DNA of 64,000 bases from Williamsia limnetica (GTDB taxonomy: Bacteria > Actinomycetota > Actinomycetes > Mycobacteriales > Mycobacteriaceae): the NCBI RefSeq assembly GCF_003217475.1, contig NZ_QJSP01000010.1, positions 216,375-280,374 of the forward strand. The letters are read 5' to 3'. Of the stretch, positions 42,004 to 51,599 are shown one piece after another. Under the pieces are notes generated by a model. The model saw only the letters and a program-made list of their open reading frames with translations. It ran no database searches and was not told where the DNA came from. Each line of letters starts with the position of its first letter. Position 1 is the stretch's first letter. Position numbers and translations under genes: made by a program.

Positions 42004-43223
42004 CAGCGTTCTCCCGCCATCGCCGTCGCCATACCTGCCGCCCGTGCCCGCGACACCACCTCACCGATGACCGCTCCGACGGCGTCGATCTCCTCGGCGG
42101 TGGTCGATGGGGCCAGCGAGAAACGCAGCGAGCTGCGGGCGCGGGCGGTCGAGACGCCCATCGCGGTCAGCACATGACTCGCCTGCGCCACCCCTGCCGT
42201 GCACGCCGATCCGGTGGAGCACTCGATGCCGTTGGCATCGAGCAACATGAGCAAAGAGTCACCCTCGCAGCCGGGGAACGAGACGTGCACGTTCCCTGGC
42301 AACCTGTCGTCGCCGAGCGGACCGTTGATGACACAGTCATCAGTCGATCGCATCAGCACGTCGAAAAGCCTGTCCCTCAGCGCCGCGACCGCAGGCATCG
42401 CAGTCGCCAGCTCACGAACCGAATGATCAAGCGCCACAGCCATCCCGACCGCAGCTGCCACATCGGGAGTGCCAGAACGGACATCGCGTTCATGTCCACC
42501 ACCGTGCAGCAGGGGCACACACTCGACATCGCGGCCCAGCATCAACGCACCGATTCCGTGCGGACCGCCGAACTTGTGGCCTGCCACGCTCATCGCCGAG
42601 AGTCCGCTGGAGGCGAAATCGATCGGTAGGTGACCAGCAGCTTGAATGGCGTCCGAATGCATCGGGACGTCGAATTCACGGCAGATCGCGGCCAGTTCCG
42701 CGACCGGCGCAATGGTGCCGACCTCGTTGTTGGCCCACATCACACTGACCAGAGCAGTCTCGTCGGCATGTGCGGCGAGCTCGGCTCGCAGCTCGGCGGG
42801 GGCGACGAATCCGCGACTGTCGACCGGCAACCACGTCACCTCCGCGCCCGCGGAGTCGGCGAGCCAGAGCACCGGATCCAGTACCGCGTGATGCTCGATG
42901 GCCGACGCGATGATGCGCGGCCTGCCCTTCGGGCGAGCCGCATCGGGCTTGTTGCGGGCCCAGAAAATGCCCTTGACGGCAAGATTGTCGCTCTCGGTGC
43001 CACCGCCGGTGAAGATCACCTCGGAAGGGCGTCCACCCAACGACGCGGCGATCGACTCACGAGATTCTTCGAGTTGTCTGCGTGCCCGACGTCCCGAACC
43101 GTGCAGCGAAGAGGCATTGCCGGCTGTGCCCAGGATCTGGTTCATCGCCACGACTGCGGCGGGAACCATGTGGGTCGCGGCGGCGTGGTCGAGGTAAATC
43201 GGGTTTCGATCGGCTGGGAACAT
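42003..43223 (-). CDS. iscS: Cysteine desulfurase (IscS/NifS type)
   Basis: A 406-residue PLP enzyme that moves sulfur from cysteine to acceptor proteins. It has [12 protein letters not shown] at the start, the PLP Lys in [14 protein letters not shown], and the catalytic Cys in [10 protein letters not shown] on the mobile loop of the group I type. The downstream coupled mnmA gives a tRNA-thiolation unit. An isc scaffold gene is not seen here. Confidence 0.95.
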   Translation of the reverse strand: MFPADRNPIYLDHAAATHMVPAAVVAMNQILGTAGNASSLHGSGRRARRQLEESRESIAASLGGRPSEVIFTGGGTESDNLAVKGIFWARNKPDAARPKGRPRIIASAIEHHAVLDPVLWLADSAGAEVTWLPVDSRGFVAPAELRAELAAHADETALVSVMWANNEVGTIAPVAELAAICREFDVPMHSDAIQAAGHLPIDFASSGLSAMSVAGHKFGGPHGIGALMLGRDVECVPLLHGGGHERDVRSGTPDVAAAVGMAVALDHSVRELATAMPAVAALRDRLFDVLMRSTDDCVINGPLGDDRLPGNVHVSFPGCEGDSLLMLLDANGIECSTGSACTAGVAQASHVLTAMGVSTARARSSLRFSLAPSTTAEEIDAVGAVIGEVVSRARAAGMATAMAGER

Positions 43224-43237
43224 AACTAATCAAGGAT

Positions 43238-43257
43238 AACCACATCGGTAGGTGGTT
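43238..43257. promoter_or_regulatory. AACCAC/GTGGTT dyad upstream of iscS
   Basis: A perfect 6-bp inverted repeat with an 8-base spacer, 14 bases before the iscS start. It could be an operator, an RNA hairpin at the 5' end of the iscS-mnmA message, or a weak terminator of the acyltransferase gene. Confidence 0.35.
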
Positions 43258-43287
43258 CTGTTCCCCCTGGTACGCGCGAGGCCGCGA

Positions 43288-44163
43288 TCAGGCAGCGAGC
43301 GCCACCGAGCCGGTGTTCGCCGAGGTCAGCATGGCAGGGTGGCCGAACACGGCTCGCTCGCAGCGCAACGCCAACTCACGCCGGTCGTCGCCCGGAAGCT
43401 GCTGCTCGCACATCCGTATTCGGACGACGAGGCCCTTCGCCGCCAGGACCCTGCGCATCGTGTCCCCGATGTCGTCGGCACCGATGAAGCACGCCGCGGT
43501 GCTCAGGCTGCCGGTGGATGTGTGGAAACTCACCACCACCGGGTGTACCGGGACCCCCGTATCGACCGCTGCCTGAAAAAGTGCGGGCCGGAAACGGCCC
43601 CCACCGCGCCCGCACCGTGTGGTGCCCTCGGGGAACACGCCGACGGAGTCGCCTGCGAGCAGACCGTCGCGGGCGGTGTGCACGACTGCGGGCAGATCGC
43701 GCAACGATTCCCGCCTGATCGGGATCACCGCGAGCCTGCGCGTGATGACACCGATCACCGGCCAGGCGGCCAGCTCCGCTTTGGCGACGAACCGAGCCGG
43801 GCTCACCGAGGCGATCGCGAGCACGTCGAGAAACGAGATGTGGTTGGACACGATCATCGCGTGGCCCGGCCGCGCCCTGTCGCCCGGTCGGTGACCGCTG
43901 ACCTGGGGTCGGTGACCGCTGACCTGGATCCGAATGCCGAGCGAGCTGATCAACAGGTGGGCAGAGGTGCGGACATACCGCGCGCGGACACTGCGAGGCA
44001 AAACGCCGATGACCATGCCCACCGAGAGCACCACCGCCGCAGTGGTCAGCAGCGCGAACACCCGCCACCCCTGTCGTACCCGACCGGCCACCGACTCGTC
44101 GGCGATGCAGCTGTTGTCGCAGGAGCTGGCCGGGAACCAGCCGTGCACTGCCCGCACGCGCAC
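43288..44163 (-). CDS. 1-acyl-glycerol-3-phosphate-type acyltransferase (PlsC/OlsA family)
   Basis: A 291-residue membrane-associated acyltransferase. One membrane segment near residues 30-50 is followed by motif I NHISFLD (NHx4D), motif III FPEGTTRCG and motif IV-type VPVHPVV. GTG 44163 overlaps the upstream gene's stop by one base. It corresponds to Rv3026c. Together with the upstream GNAT-type N-acyltransferase it resembles an OlsB-OlsA ornithine-lipid pair, though lysophosphatidate is an equal candidate substrate. A 7-residue QVSGHRP duplication lies before motif I. Confidence 0.87.
   Translation of the reverse strand: MRVRAVHGWFPASSCDNSCIADESVAGRVRQGWRVFALLTTAAVVLSVGMVIGVLPRSVRARYVRTSAHLLISSLGIRIQVSGHRPQVSGHRPGDRARPGHAMIVSNHISFLDVLAIASVSPARFVAKAELAAWPVIGVITRRLAVIPIRRESLRDLPAVVHTARDGLLAGDSVGVFPEGTTRCGRGGGRFRPALFQAAVDTGVPVHPVVVSFHTSTGSLSTAACFIGADDIGDTMRRVLAAKGLVVRIRMCEQQLPGDDRRELALRCERAVFGHPAMLTSANTGSVALAA
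43886..43927 (-). repeat. Perfect 21-bp tandem duplication inside the acyltransferase gene
   Basis: Two identical 21-bp units (43886-43906 and 43907-43927) add one extra seven-residue QVSGHRP-type block in frame. The identity suggests it is recent. Confidence 0.9.
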
Positions 44164-44969
44164 TATCGCGCGCCCGCCGTGATCTGGCGCAGTCGCTCCA
44201 GATACCGCGTGTTGGCTCTCCTGCGATCGAGCACCGTCGGGAAGTCGGCCACCCCGAAGTCCGGGTCGTGGGCGGGCTCCCCGCAGATCCAGGCTCCCAT
44301 CCGCAGATATCCGGTGAGCAGGGGCGGGAACGACAGCCGCGCGGGAGCCGGAATCTCGTCCAGGGACTTGCCGTCGAGCAGCACAGACCGGCGGGGTGTG
44401 ACCTGCCAGGGCCCGCGGTGGCGCTCGGAGACAAAATCTCGGATTCCGCGGATCTGGGAGCCCGGGATGCCGCCGTCCACATCCCGAAGGACGGGGACCG
44501 ACGTCGCGCCCATCAGGTAGCGGTAGTCCGTGCGCTCGAGATAGACGAGGATCCCCGCCCACATCAACGCCAGCACTGCACCTGAGCGGTGCTCGGCCGC
44601 CACACACGCCCGGCCCATCTCCACCGTTTGGGGCGCAATCGCATCGAGTTCGCCGAGCTCGAATTCTGTTGCCGTGTAAAGGCCTCCGGCGGCAATGGCA
44701 CCAGGCGGTGGCAGCAACCGGTAACAACCGACAACCTCATCCGTCGGGTTGTGGCGCACGATCAGGTGATCGCAGTGCTCGTCGAAACGGTCGGCATCGC
44801 GACCGTCGATCACGCCCGACATCGCGGTGGCGAACCCGGGCTCGTCCGCGAAGACGCGGTATCGCAACCGGGTGATGGTGTCGATGTCGCGGACGTCGGT
44901 GCTCAGATAGAGGCTGTAGGTGGTGCCGGAAACCAGTGCGGCTGAACTAAGTGACGTGGATGTCCTCAT
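44163..44969 (-). CDS. GNAT-type N-acyltransferase, OlsB/hemolysin-like
   Basis: A 268-residue protein of the Acetyltransf_5/OlsB group: [33 protein letters not shown] and ELGRACV-like [25 protein letters not shown]. OlsB enzymes put a 3-hydroxyacyl group on ornithine from acyl-ACP. It corresponds to Rv3027c. The ATG at 44969 is chosen; longer frames lack a ribosome-binding site. It is translationally coupled to the PlsC-type gene, which would add the second acyl chain. Confidence 0.8.
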   Translation of the reverse strand: MRTSTSLSSAALVSGTTYSLYLSTDVRDIDTITRLRYRVFADEPGFATAMSGVIDGRDADRFDEHCDHLIVRHNPTDEVVGCYRLLPPPGAIAAGGLYTATEFELGELDAIAPQTVEMGRACVAAEHRSGAVLALMWAGILVYLERTDYRYLMGATSVPVLRDVDGGIPGSQIRGIRDFVSERHRGPWQVTPRRSVLLDGKSLDEIPAPARLSFPPLLTGYLRMGAWICGEPAHDPDFGVADFPTVLDRRRANTRYLERLRQITAGAR

Positions 44970-45043
44970 GGGCACAGGTGTATAGAGCCAGTTGGACCTC
45001 GCGGCAGCGACGGCGTGACGCGTCGATGCAAGGTGGATGAACA

Positions 45044-45082
45044 GGAAACGACCCCCCGACACGAGGTCGAGGGGTCGTTTCC
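45044..45082 (-). terminator. Terminator after etfA
   Basis: GGAAACGACCCC and GGGGTCGTTTCC form a perfect 12-bp outer stem with an inner GAC/GTC extension, 30 bases past the etfA stop. Confidence 0.85.
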
Positions 45083-45112
45083 GGTGTTCGGGCTTTTACG
45101 AGCCGAGCAGGG

Positions 45113-46069
45113 TCACTTACGCGACTTGACCGCTTCGGTCAGCTGCGGGGCGACGTTGAACAGGTCACCGACGATGCCGAAGTCCGCGATCTCGAAGATC
45201 GGGGCCTCTTCGTCCTTGTTGACCGCCACGATCGTCTTGGACGTCTGCATGCCGGCGCGGTGCTGGATGGCACCGGAGATGCCGAGCGCAACGTACAGCT
45301 GGGGAGAAACCGTCTTACCGGTCTGACCCACCTGGAACTGGCCCGGGTAGTACCCGGAGTCGACAGCGGCGCGTGAGGCACCGACGGCTGCACCGAGCGA
45401 ATCGGCGAGATCCTCGACGACCGAGAACTTGTCGGCACTGCCGACGCCGCGGCCACCGGAGACCACGATGGTGGCCTCGGTCAGCTCGGGCCGATCGCCA
45501 CCGACGTTGGGCTCGACCTTGGTGATCTTCACGCCGTTCTCAGGTGCACCGGGCACCTCGATGTCGACACGTTCGCCTGCGCCTGCCTGCGGGGCGGCCT
45601 CGACGGCGCCCGGACGGACCGAGTAGACGGGGACGTCGCCGCCGGCGGTCGCCTCGACGGTGAATGCGCCACCGAAGATCGAGTAGACCCCGGCGCCGCC
45701 TTCCTTCACCTCGATGACGTCGGCGTGCACGCCGGATCCCAGGCGTGCGGCAAGACGGCCGGCGATCTCTTTGCCGTCCGCTGTCGCGGCCACGATCACA
45801 CCGGCCGGCGATGCCTGCTCTACGACGGTGCCGAGGATGTCGACCTGCGGGGTGATCAGGTAGCCGGCGACGTCGTCGGATTCGGCGACGTAGATCTTCT
45901 CGGCGCCTGCTTCTTTCAAGGCGTCGGCGATGCTGTCGGTGGTGCCGGGCTTACCCGCGACGACGACCGACGGGCTGCCCAGCGCGCGGGCAGCGGTGAT
46001 GAGCTCAGAGGTGACCTTCTTCAGGGCACCTTCGGCGTCCAGCTCAGCGAGGACAAGTACTTCAGCCAT
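45113..46069 (-). CDS. etfA: Electron transfer flavoprotein alpha subunit
   Basis: A 318-residue subunit that binds FAD and carries electrons from acyl-CoA dehydrogenases to the respiratory chain. The FAD-binding C-terminal domain has [44 protein letters not shown] sequence and [12 protein letters not shown]. It is 47 bases downstream of etfB. Corresponds to fixB (Rv3028c). Confidence 0.97.
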   Translation of the reverse strand: MAEVLVLAELDAEGALKKVTSELITAARALGSPSVVVAGKPGTTDSIADALKEAGAEKIYVAESDDVAGYLITPQVDILGTVVEQASPAGVIVAATADGKEIAGRLAARLGSGVHADVIEVKEGGAGVYSIFGGAFTVEATAGGDVPVYSVRPGAVEAAPQAGAGERVDIEVPGAPENGVKITKVEPNVGGDRPELTEATIVVSGGRGVGSADKFSVVEDLADSLGAAVGASRAAVDSGYYPGQFQVGQTGKTVSPQLYVALGISGAIQHRAGMQTSKTIVAVNKDEEAPIFEIADFGIVGDLFNVAPQLTEAVKSRK

Positions 46070-46116
46070 GGTGGTTACTCCTTGGGACTGTGGTCGATAG
46101 GGGGTGTGGCCGGGGG

Positions 46117-46902
46117 TCAGATGATCTTCTGGCCGACCAGGTACTCGGCGACCTTCGTGCCGCCGTCACCCTCATCGACAACCTTCTCGCCCGCGGTCTT
46201 CGGCGGCTTCGGGGTCGAGCTGGTGACCGTCGAACCGGCGTTGGCCAGTCCGACCTCTTCTGCTTCTACACCGATGTCAGCGAGCGAAAGAACCTGAACC
46301 TCTTTCTTTTTCGCAGCCATGATGCCCTTGAAGGACGGGAAGCGAGGTTCGTTGATCTTCTCACCGACGCTGACGATGGCCGGGAGTGTGGCCTCGAGGT
46401 GGAAGATGCCCTCGTCGGTCTCACGCTCACCGGACAGCTTGTCGCCGTCGACACTGAGCTTGCGCATGTGGGTCAGGTGCGGCAGTTCGAGGTATTCGGC
46501 GATGATCGCGGGCACTGCGCCGACGCGACCGTCGGTTGCCTCGTTGCCTGCAATGACCAGCTCGACACCTTCGACGGTGCCCAGGGCGCGAGCGATGACC
46601 CACGCGGTCTGGATGGCGTCGCTGCCGTGGATCGCGTCGTCTTTGATGTGGATCGCCTTGTCGGCGCCCATCGACAGGGCCTTGCGGATGGCGTCGGTGG
46701 TGCGGTCGGGTCCGACTGCGAGCACCGTCACCTCGCCTTCGCCCGCTTCTTTGATCTTCAGCGCTTCTTCGACGGCCTTCTCGTTGATCTCGTCGAGTAC
46801 GGCGTCGGCAGCTTCACGATCGAGGGTGTAGTCACCATCGCTGAGCTTGCGCTCGGAGTAGGTGTCAGGGACCTGCTTGATCAGAACGACAATGTTTGTC
46901 AT
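46117..46902 (-). CDS. etfB: Electron transfer flavoprotein beta subunit
   Basis: A 261-residue subunit that binds AMP and contains the docking loop for dehydrogenases. It starts MTNIVVLIKQVPDTYSERKL and has LAVGPDRTTDAIRKALSMGADKAIHI and IIAGNEATDGRVGAVPAIIAEYL. ATG 46902 is the family start; the open frame continues upstream through the regulatory region without meaning. Corresponds to fixA (Rv3029c). Confidence 0.97.
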   Translation of the reverse strand: MTNIVVLIKQVPDTYSERKLSDGDYTLDREAADAVLDEINEKAVEEALKIKEAGEGEVTVLAVGPDRTTDAIRKALSMGADKAIHIKDDAIHGSDAIQTAWVIARALGTVEGVELVIAGNEATDGRVGAVPAIIAEYLELPHLTHMRKLSVDGDKLSGERETDEGIFHLEATLPAIVSVGEKINEPRFPSFKGIMAAKKKEVQVLSLADIGVEAEEVGLANAGSTVTSSTPKPPKTAGEKVVDEGDGGTKVAEYLVGQKII

Positions 46903-46938
46903 GGGTCTTCGTCGACCTCCTGCGTAGGGTTCTGGACA

Positions 46939-46970
46939 ACTTACCGAAAAGAACTTACTAAGCGGTAAGT
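46939..46970. promoter_or_regulatory. Three GTAAGT half-sites upstream of etfB
   Basis: ACTTACCG (46939-46946), ACTTAC (46953-46958) and CGGTAAGT (46963-46970) lie 36-68 bases upstream of the etfB start. The last two form ACTTAC-6-GTAAGT, and the outer two form ACTTACCG-16-CGGTAAGT. This is the look of a TetR-family operator for fatty-acid genes. No regulator is encoded next to it. Confidence 0.5.
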
Positions 46971-47130
46971 ACTCCGGGGTCTTACCCACCTTAGCGCGCC
47001 CTAATGCCAGGTCGAACACCAGATTACGCCCGGAATGAGGTGCGTCACATTCGCCCTCGCCGTCCCAGGTTCTGTACTCCGGTTCTAGCTGATGCTTCAG
47101 GTCTCGTTCACCGCCCACTAGGCTCCCCCC

Positions 47131-47934
47131 ATGGCCAGAGGACCTCGTGGACCACACGACACCATTTCTACTCCGCAGACGATGGAGCCAGAGCCCGAAA
47201 CGCTAGCGCTGACCGGCGAACGAACGGTGCCGGGCATCGCCGAGGAGAACTACTGGTTTCGGCGTCACGAGGTGGCGTACGAGTACATCCTCGAGCGGTG
47301 CCGGGACCGCGCCGTGCTCGAGGCCGGGTCGGGCGAGGGGTACGGAGCCAACCTCATCTCGACCGTCGCGAGCGCCGTGACCTGCGTTGATTACGATCTA
47401 TCCGCAGTCGAACACACCCGGTCGCGCTACCCGCATGTGACAATTCACCAGGCCAACCTGATCGATCTGCCACTACCGGACTCCTCCGTCGACACCGTGG
47501 TCAACTTCCAGGTCATCGAGCACCTGTGGGATCAGCAGGCCTTCATCAGCGAGTGCCTGCGGGTGCTGCGCCCCGGCGGCGAGCTGCTCATCTCGACGCC
47601 GAACCGCATCACCTTCTCCCCCGGCCGCGACACCCCGCTCAATCCATTCCACACTCGCGAGCTCGATCCGGCGGAATTACGTGCGCTCGTCACCGCGTCC
47701 GGTTTCGTCGTGACGGAGGCACTCGGTGTGTCGCACGGCACACGCCTGCGCGAGTTCGATGCGACCTGGGGCGGGTCGTTCATCGATGCTCAAATCGAGC
47801 GCGCATTGTCGGGGCAGCCATGGCCGCCGGAGTTGACCGCCGATGTCGCGGCCATCCGGACCGCGGACTTCGACATCGACGATGACGACCTCGACACCAG
47901 TCTGGATCTGCTGTTCGTCGCGGTGAAGCCTTGA
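47131..47934 (+). CDS. SAM-dependent methyltransferase of the MGLP-type cluster
   Basis: A 267-residue class I methyltransferase with SAM motif VLEAGSGEGYGANLI and post-motifs VVNFQVIEHLWDQ and LRVLRPGGELLISTPNRITFSPG. It corresponds to Rv3030, in the M. tuberculosis cluster implicated in 6-O-methylglucose lipopolysaccharide synthesis, where it may methylate glucose units. An ATG at 47182 is an alternative start. Its stop overlaps the TTG start of the next gene. Confidence 0.88.
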   Translation: MARGPRGPHDTISTPQTMEPEPETLALTGERTVPGIAEENYWFRRHEVAYEYILERCRDRAVLEAGSGEGYGANLISTVASAVTCVDYDLSAVEHTRSRYPHVTIHQANLIDLPLPDSSVDTVVNFQVIEHLWDQQAFISECLRVLRPGGELLISTPNRITFSPGRDTPLNPFHTRELDPAELRALVTASGFVVTEALGVSHGTRLREFDATWGGSFIDAQIERALSGQPWPPELTADVAAIRTADFDIDDDDLDTSLDLLFVAVKP

Positions 47935-49484
47935 CCACAACCGGTCGCGCGGTTCCGGGAATGTTCTCGTTGGTGCTGCACTCGCACCTGCCCTGGCTCG
48001 CGAACCACGGCCGATGGCCCGTCGGCGAGGAATGGCTGTACCAGTCGTGGGCGGGTTCCTATCAACCCGTCTTCGCGGCGTTGCGCAGGCTGGCTGCGGA
48101 CGGTTTCACCGACCAACTGAGCCTGGGGGTGACGCCGGTGCTCGCCGCTCAGCTCGACGATCCGCACTGCCTCTCCTCGATGCACCAGTGGCTGGGCGAC
48201 TGGCAGCTGCGGGCGAGCGAGGCGGCGGTGGCCGGCGACGAGGCGGGCACCACCGCCCGGTCGGCGTCGACGATCAACGACCTGGGCCTACGCGAATACC
48301 GTTCCGCGGCAGCGACACTCGTCGATTTCGAAACACACTGGCGCCACGGCGGTTCTGCGTTGATCCGTTCGATGGTCGACGCGGGCACCATCGAACTGCT
48401 CGGCGGGCCACTCGCGCATCCCTTCGGGCCGCTGCTGGATCCACGACTGCGTGATTTCTCGTTGCGGGAGGGTCTCGCCGACTCCCAGCAGCGATTCGGC
48501 GCCACACCCGCCGGTATCTGGGCGCCGGAATGTGCCTACGCGCCCGGGATGGAGACCGACTACCAGCGGGCGGGTGTCGGCCACTTCATGGTCGATGGCC
48601 CTGCGCTGCACGGGGACACCTCGCTGGGCCGACCGGTACACGAGAGCGACGTCGTCGCCTTCGGCCGCGACCTGCAGGTGTCCTACCGGGTCTGGTCTCC
48701 GAAATCCGGATATCCGGGCCACCCGGCGTACCGCGACTTTCACACCTACGACCATCTCTTCGGGCTCAAACCCGCCCGGGTCACGGGCCGTGGGGTCGCC
48801 GGCGCCGACAAGAAACCCTACGAACCGCAACGCACGCAGGCGGTGCTGTCGCGCCATGTCGCCGACTTCGTGGACTGCGTCCGCGCCCGCCTGATCGACG
48901 AGAGCGCCCGCATCGGCAGAGGGGCACTGGTCGTCGCCGCCTTCGACACCGAGCTGTTCGGACACTGGTGGCACGAGGGGCCGCAATGGCTCGAGGCGGT
49001 GCTGCGTGCGCTCCCGGAAGCAGGCATCCGGGTCGGCACGTTACGGGCTGCGCGTGAGCAAGGATTCGTCGGTGCACCTGCGGCTCTGCCGAAATCGTCA
49101 TGGGGATCGGGCAAGGATTGGCGGGTGTGGAACGGACCCGAGGTCGAAGATCTGGTCCAGATCAACGCCGAAGTCGTGCAGAGCGCACTGGCCACCGTCG
49201 ACAAGCGCCGGGGCCGCGGCGACGTCACACGTGACCGGGTCAGCGATCAGATCCTGCGTGAGGCACTCCTGACCGCCTCGTCGGACTGGCCGTTCATGGT
49301 CTCCAAGGACACGGCCGCCGACTACGCACGCAACCGGATGTACACCCACGCACACGCGACCCGAGAGATCTGCGATGCCGCCGATCGCGGCAGAGAGGGT
49401 CTCGCAAACGACCTCTCCGCGCGGTGGAACATCGCAGACAACCTTTTCGCCGGCCTCGATGCACGCAGGATGGGCGCCGTATGA
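47931..49484 (+). CDS. GH57 glucan branching-type enzyme
   Basis: A 517-residue GH57 protein with the N-terminal (beta/alpha)7 barrel (FSLVLHSHLPWLANHGRWPVGEEW) and C-terminal helical domain. The likely nucleophile is Glu200 in GIWAPECAY and the acid/base Asp339 in AAFDTELFGHWWHEG, as in GH57 1,4-alpha-glucan branching enzymes. It corresponds to Rv3031. It starts with TTG (TTGA overlap with the methyltransferase gene) and ends in an ATGA overlap with the glycosyltransferase gene, so the three are tightly coupled. Confidence 0.9.
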   Translation: MTTTGRAVPGMFSLVLHSHLPWLANHGRWPVGEEWLYQSWAGSYQPVFAALRRLAADGFTDQLSLGVTPVLAAQLDDPHCLSSMHQWLGDWQLRASEAAVAGDEAGTTARSASTINDLGLREYRSAAATLVDFETHWRHGGSALIRSMVDAGTIELLGGPLAHPFGPLLDPRLRDFSLREGLADSQQRFGATPAGIWAPECAYAPGMETDYQRAGVGHFMVDGPALHGDTSLGRPVHESDVVAFGRDLQVSYRVWSPKSGYPGHPAYRDFHTYDHLFGLKPARVTGRGVAGADKKPYEPQRTQAVLSRHVADFVDCVRARLIDESARIGRGALVVAAFDTELFGHWWHEGPQWLEAVLRALPEAGIRVGTLRAAREQGFVGAPAALPKSSWGSGKDWRVWNGPEVEDLVQINAEVVQSALATVDKRRGRGDVTRDRVSDQILREALLTASSDWPFMVSKDTAADYARNRMYTHAHATREICDAADRGREGLANDLSARWNIADNLFAGLDARRMGAV

Positions 49485-50767
49485 GAGTTCTGATCGTGTC
49501 CTGGGAATACCCGCCGGTGGTGGTCGGCGGTCTCGGTCGTCATGTCCACCACCTCGCGGTGGAGTTGGCCCGCGCCGGCCACGACGTGGTGGTGCTGTCC
49601 CGTCAACCCGGTGGGAGCGACGGTTTGAGCCACCCCGGCAGCGACCGCGCCTGCGAAGGCGTCCGCGTGATCGCAGCCTCCGAAGATCCCCCACACTTCG
49701 TGTTCGGCGAAGACATGATGGCGTGGGTGCTGGCGATGGGTCACTCGCTCATCCGAGCAGGTTTGAAGCTCGGCGACTCCAAGAACCTCGGCGCCAAAGG
49801 CCCCTGGATCCCCGACGTCGTACACGCCCACGACTGGTTGGTGGCACACCCCGCGATAGCACTCGCCGAACACTTCGACGTGCCCCTGGTGAGCACGTTC
49901 CACGCCACCGAGGCCGGCAGGCACAGCGGCTGGGTGAGTGGCCGGGTCAACAAGCAAGTCCACTCGGTCGAGTGGTGGCTCGCCGCCGAATCAGATGCAC
50001 TCATCACCTGTTCGGTGTCGATGCACGATGAGGTGAACAGGCTGTTCGGACCCGAACTGTCCGAGATCCACACCATCCACAACGGCATCGACATCGACGC
50101 CTGGCCGTTCGCCGCACGGACCCCCACAAACTCCGGACCGGAGCTCCTCTTCGCCGGCAGACTCGAATACGAAAAGGGCCTACAGGACGCGATCGCAGCG
50201 CTCGCCCGCGTCCGCCGGACACATCCCGGCACCACGCTCACCGTCGCCGGTGACGGAACACAGCTGGCCTGGCTGCAGGACGTGGCGCGCAAGCACCGGG
50301 TCTCGCGGGCGGTTCGCTTCGTCGGGAGCGTCGACCGCGTCGGCCTGACCACACTCCTGCATCGCTGCGACGCCATCGTGCTCCCCAGCCGGTACGAACC
50401 GTTCGGGATCGTCGCACTGGAGGCAGCGGCGACCGGAGCGCCGCTGGTGACCTCCACCGCCGGCGGTCTCGGCGAAGCGGTCACCGACGGGGTCACCGGG
50501 ATGAGCTTCGCTCCCGGCGACGTCACCGGTCTGACCGCCGCGATCCGTGGCACCCTCTCCGATCCGGACGCCACCCAGAACCGAGCGATCGCCGCTCGCC
50601 ACCGAGTCGCAGAGGGGTTCGCGTGGAATCAGGTCGCCCAGCGCACCGCCGGGGTGTATCTCGGTGCCAAACGGCGCATCCGTCGGCCACTGGGACGACC
50701 GAACATCGTCGAACGCCCCCTACCCGAACGAGATCCGGCGAAACCGGTCGACATCACTCTCCCCTAG
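49481..50767 (+). CDS. GT4 alpha-glucosyltransferase
   Basis: A 428-residue GT-B enzyme. It starts MRVLIVSWEYPPVVVGGLGRHV (glycine loop of glycogen-synthase-like GT4 enzymes), has VHAHDWLVAHP and the C-terminal E-x7-E element in YEPFGIVALEAAATGAPLV. It corresponds to Rv3032, which elongates alpha-1,4-glucan in methylglucose lipopolysaccharide and contributes to glycogen/capsular glucan. Its 3' end overlaps the convergent acetyltransferase gene by 14 bases. Confidence 0.92.
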   Translation: MRVLIVSWEYPPVVVGGLGRHVHHLAVELARAGHDVVVLSRQPGGSDGLSHPGSDRACEGVRVIAASEDPPHFVFGEDMMAWVLAMGHSLIRAGLKLGDSKNLGAKGPWIPDVVHAHDWLVAHPAIALAEHFDVPLVSTFHATEAGRHSGWVSGRVNKQVHSVEWWLAAESDALITCSVSMHDEVNRLFGPELSEIHTIHNGIDIDAWPFAARTPTNSGPELLFAGRLEYEKGLQDAIAALARVRRTHPGTTLTVAGDGTQLAWLQDVARKHRVSRAVRFVGSVDRVGLTTLLHRCDAIVLPSRYEPFGIVALEAAATGAPLVTSTAGGLGEAVTDGVTGMSFAPGDVTGLTAAIRGTLSDPDATQNRAIAARHRVAEGFAWNQVAQRTAGVYLGAKRRIRRPLGRPNIVERPLPERDPAKPVDITLP

Positions 50768-51500
50768 CGGCAGCCTTCTTACGCTCGATGTCGGCGAGGG
50801 CGCGTTCGAGTTCGGCACGTTCTTCTGCATTGGTGGCCCAGTCGTCCTTACGATTCTTGACCACCCGCGCCGGGGCACCGACGGCGATCGAGAAGTCGGG
50901 GATCACACCTTTGACGACGGCATGCGAACCGAGCACGCATCCGCGGCCCACCACCGTGTTACGCAGCACCGAGACCTTCGCGGCAACCCACGTGTCGGGC
51001 CCGATTCTCACCGGCCCCTTGACGATCCCCTGATCCTTGATGGCGACGGTGATGTCGTCCATCTTGTGGTCGAAGTCGCAGATATAGCACCAGTCGGCGA
51101 CCAGCGTCGAAGCCCCGATCTCGATGTCGAGGTAGGTGTTGACGACGTTGTTCTCACCGAACACCACCTTGTCGCCGATCTTGAGGGAGCCCTCGTGGCA
51201 GCGGATCGAATTCCCGTCACCGATGTGCACCCAGCGCCCGATCTCCATCCGCGACAACTCCGGGGTCGCGTGGATCTCGACGTCCTTGCCCAGGAACACC
51301 ATTCCCCGCAGCACCACATGCGGGTTGGCCAGCCGGAATCGCAGCAGGCGTGCATAGCGTACGAGGTACCAGGGCGAGTACGCCCGATTGGCGATCACCC
51401 ACCGCAACGACTCCCGGGTCAGGAACCTGGCCTGCGCCTTGTCGCGGCGCCGACCTGCCCGCCATCGGCGATGCAGCGGGGCATTCCACATGCTCGTCAT
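50754..51500 (-). CDS. Hexapeptide-repeat (left-handed beta-helix) acyltransferase
   Basis: A 248-residue protein with an N-terminal helical segment and then hexapeptide repeats (about residues 70-200; IGDKVVFGENNVVNTYLDI, VVGRGCVLGSHAVVKGVIPDFSIAVG). The likely catalytic His is in CDFDHKMDD or GSHAVVKG. It corresponds to Rv3034c, a member of the MGLP cluster, and may acylate the glucan. ATG 51500 is chosen as the first plausible start. Confidence 0.85.
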   Translation of the reverse strand: MTSMWNAPLHRRWRAGRRRDKAQARFLTRESLRWVIANRAYSPWYLVRYARLLRFRLANPHVVLRGMVFLGKDVEIHATPELSRMEIGRWVHIGDGNSIRCHEGSLKIGDKVVFGENNVVNTYLDIEIGASTLVADWCYICDFDHKMDDITVAIKDQGIVKGPVRIGPDTWVAAKVSVLRNTVVGRGCVLGSHAVVKGVIPDFSIAVGAPARVVKNRKDDWATNAEERAELERALADIERKKAAARGE

Positions 51501-51599
51501 GTCTAGGAACACTAATCGACACCGTTTCCGGGTCGTGCCGGTCGTTCGCGATAGGCTCACGGGCGATCGAAGCAAGTGCGAGTGACGATGAGGAGCACG

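Noticed and set aside
46903..47157. Extended N-terminus of etfB through the regulatory region
   Set aside because: EtfB proteins start at MTNIVVLIKQ; the upstream frame covers the operator and lacks a ribosome-binding site.
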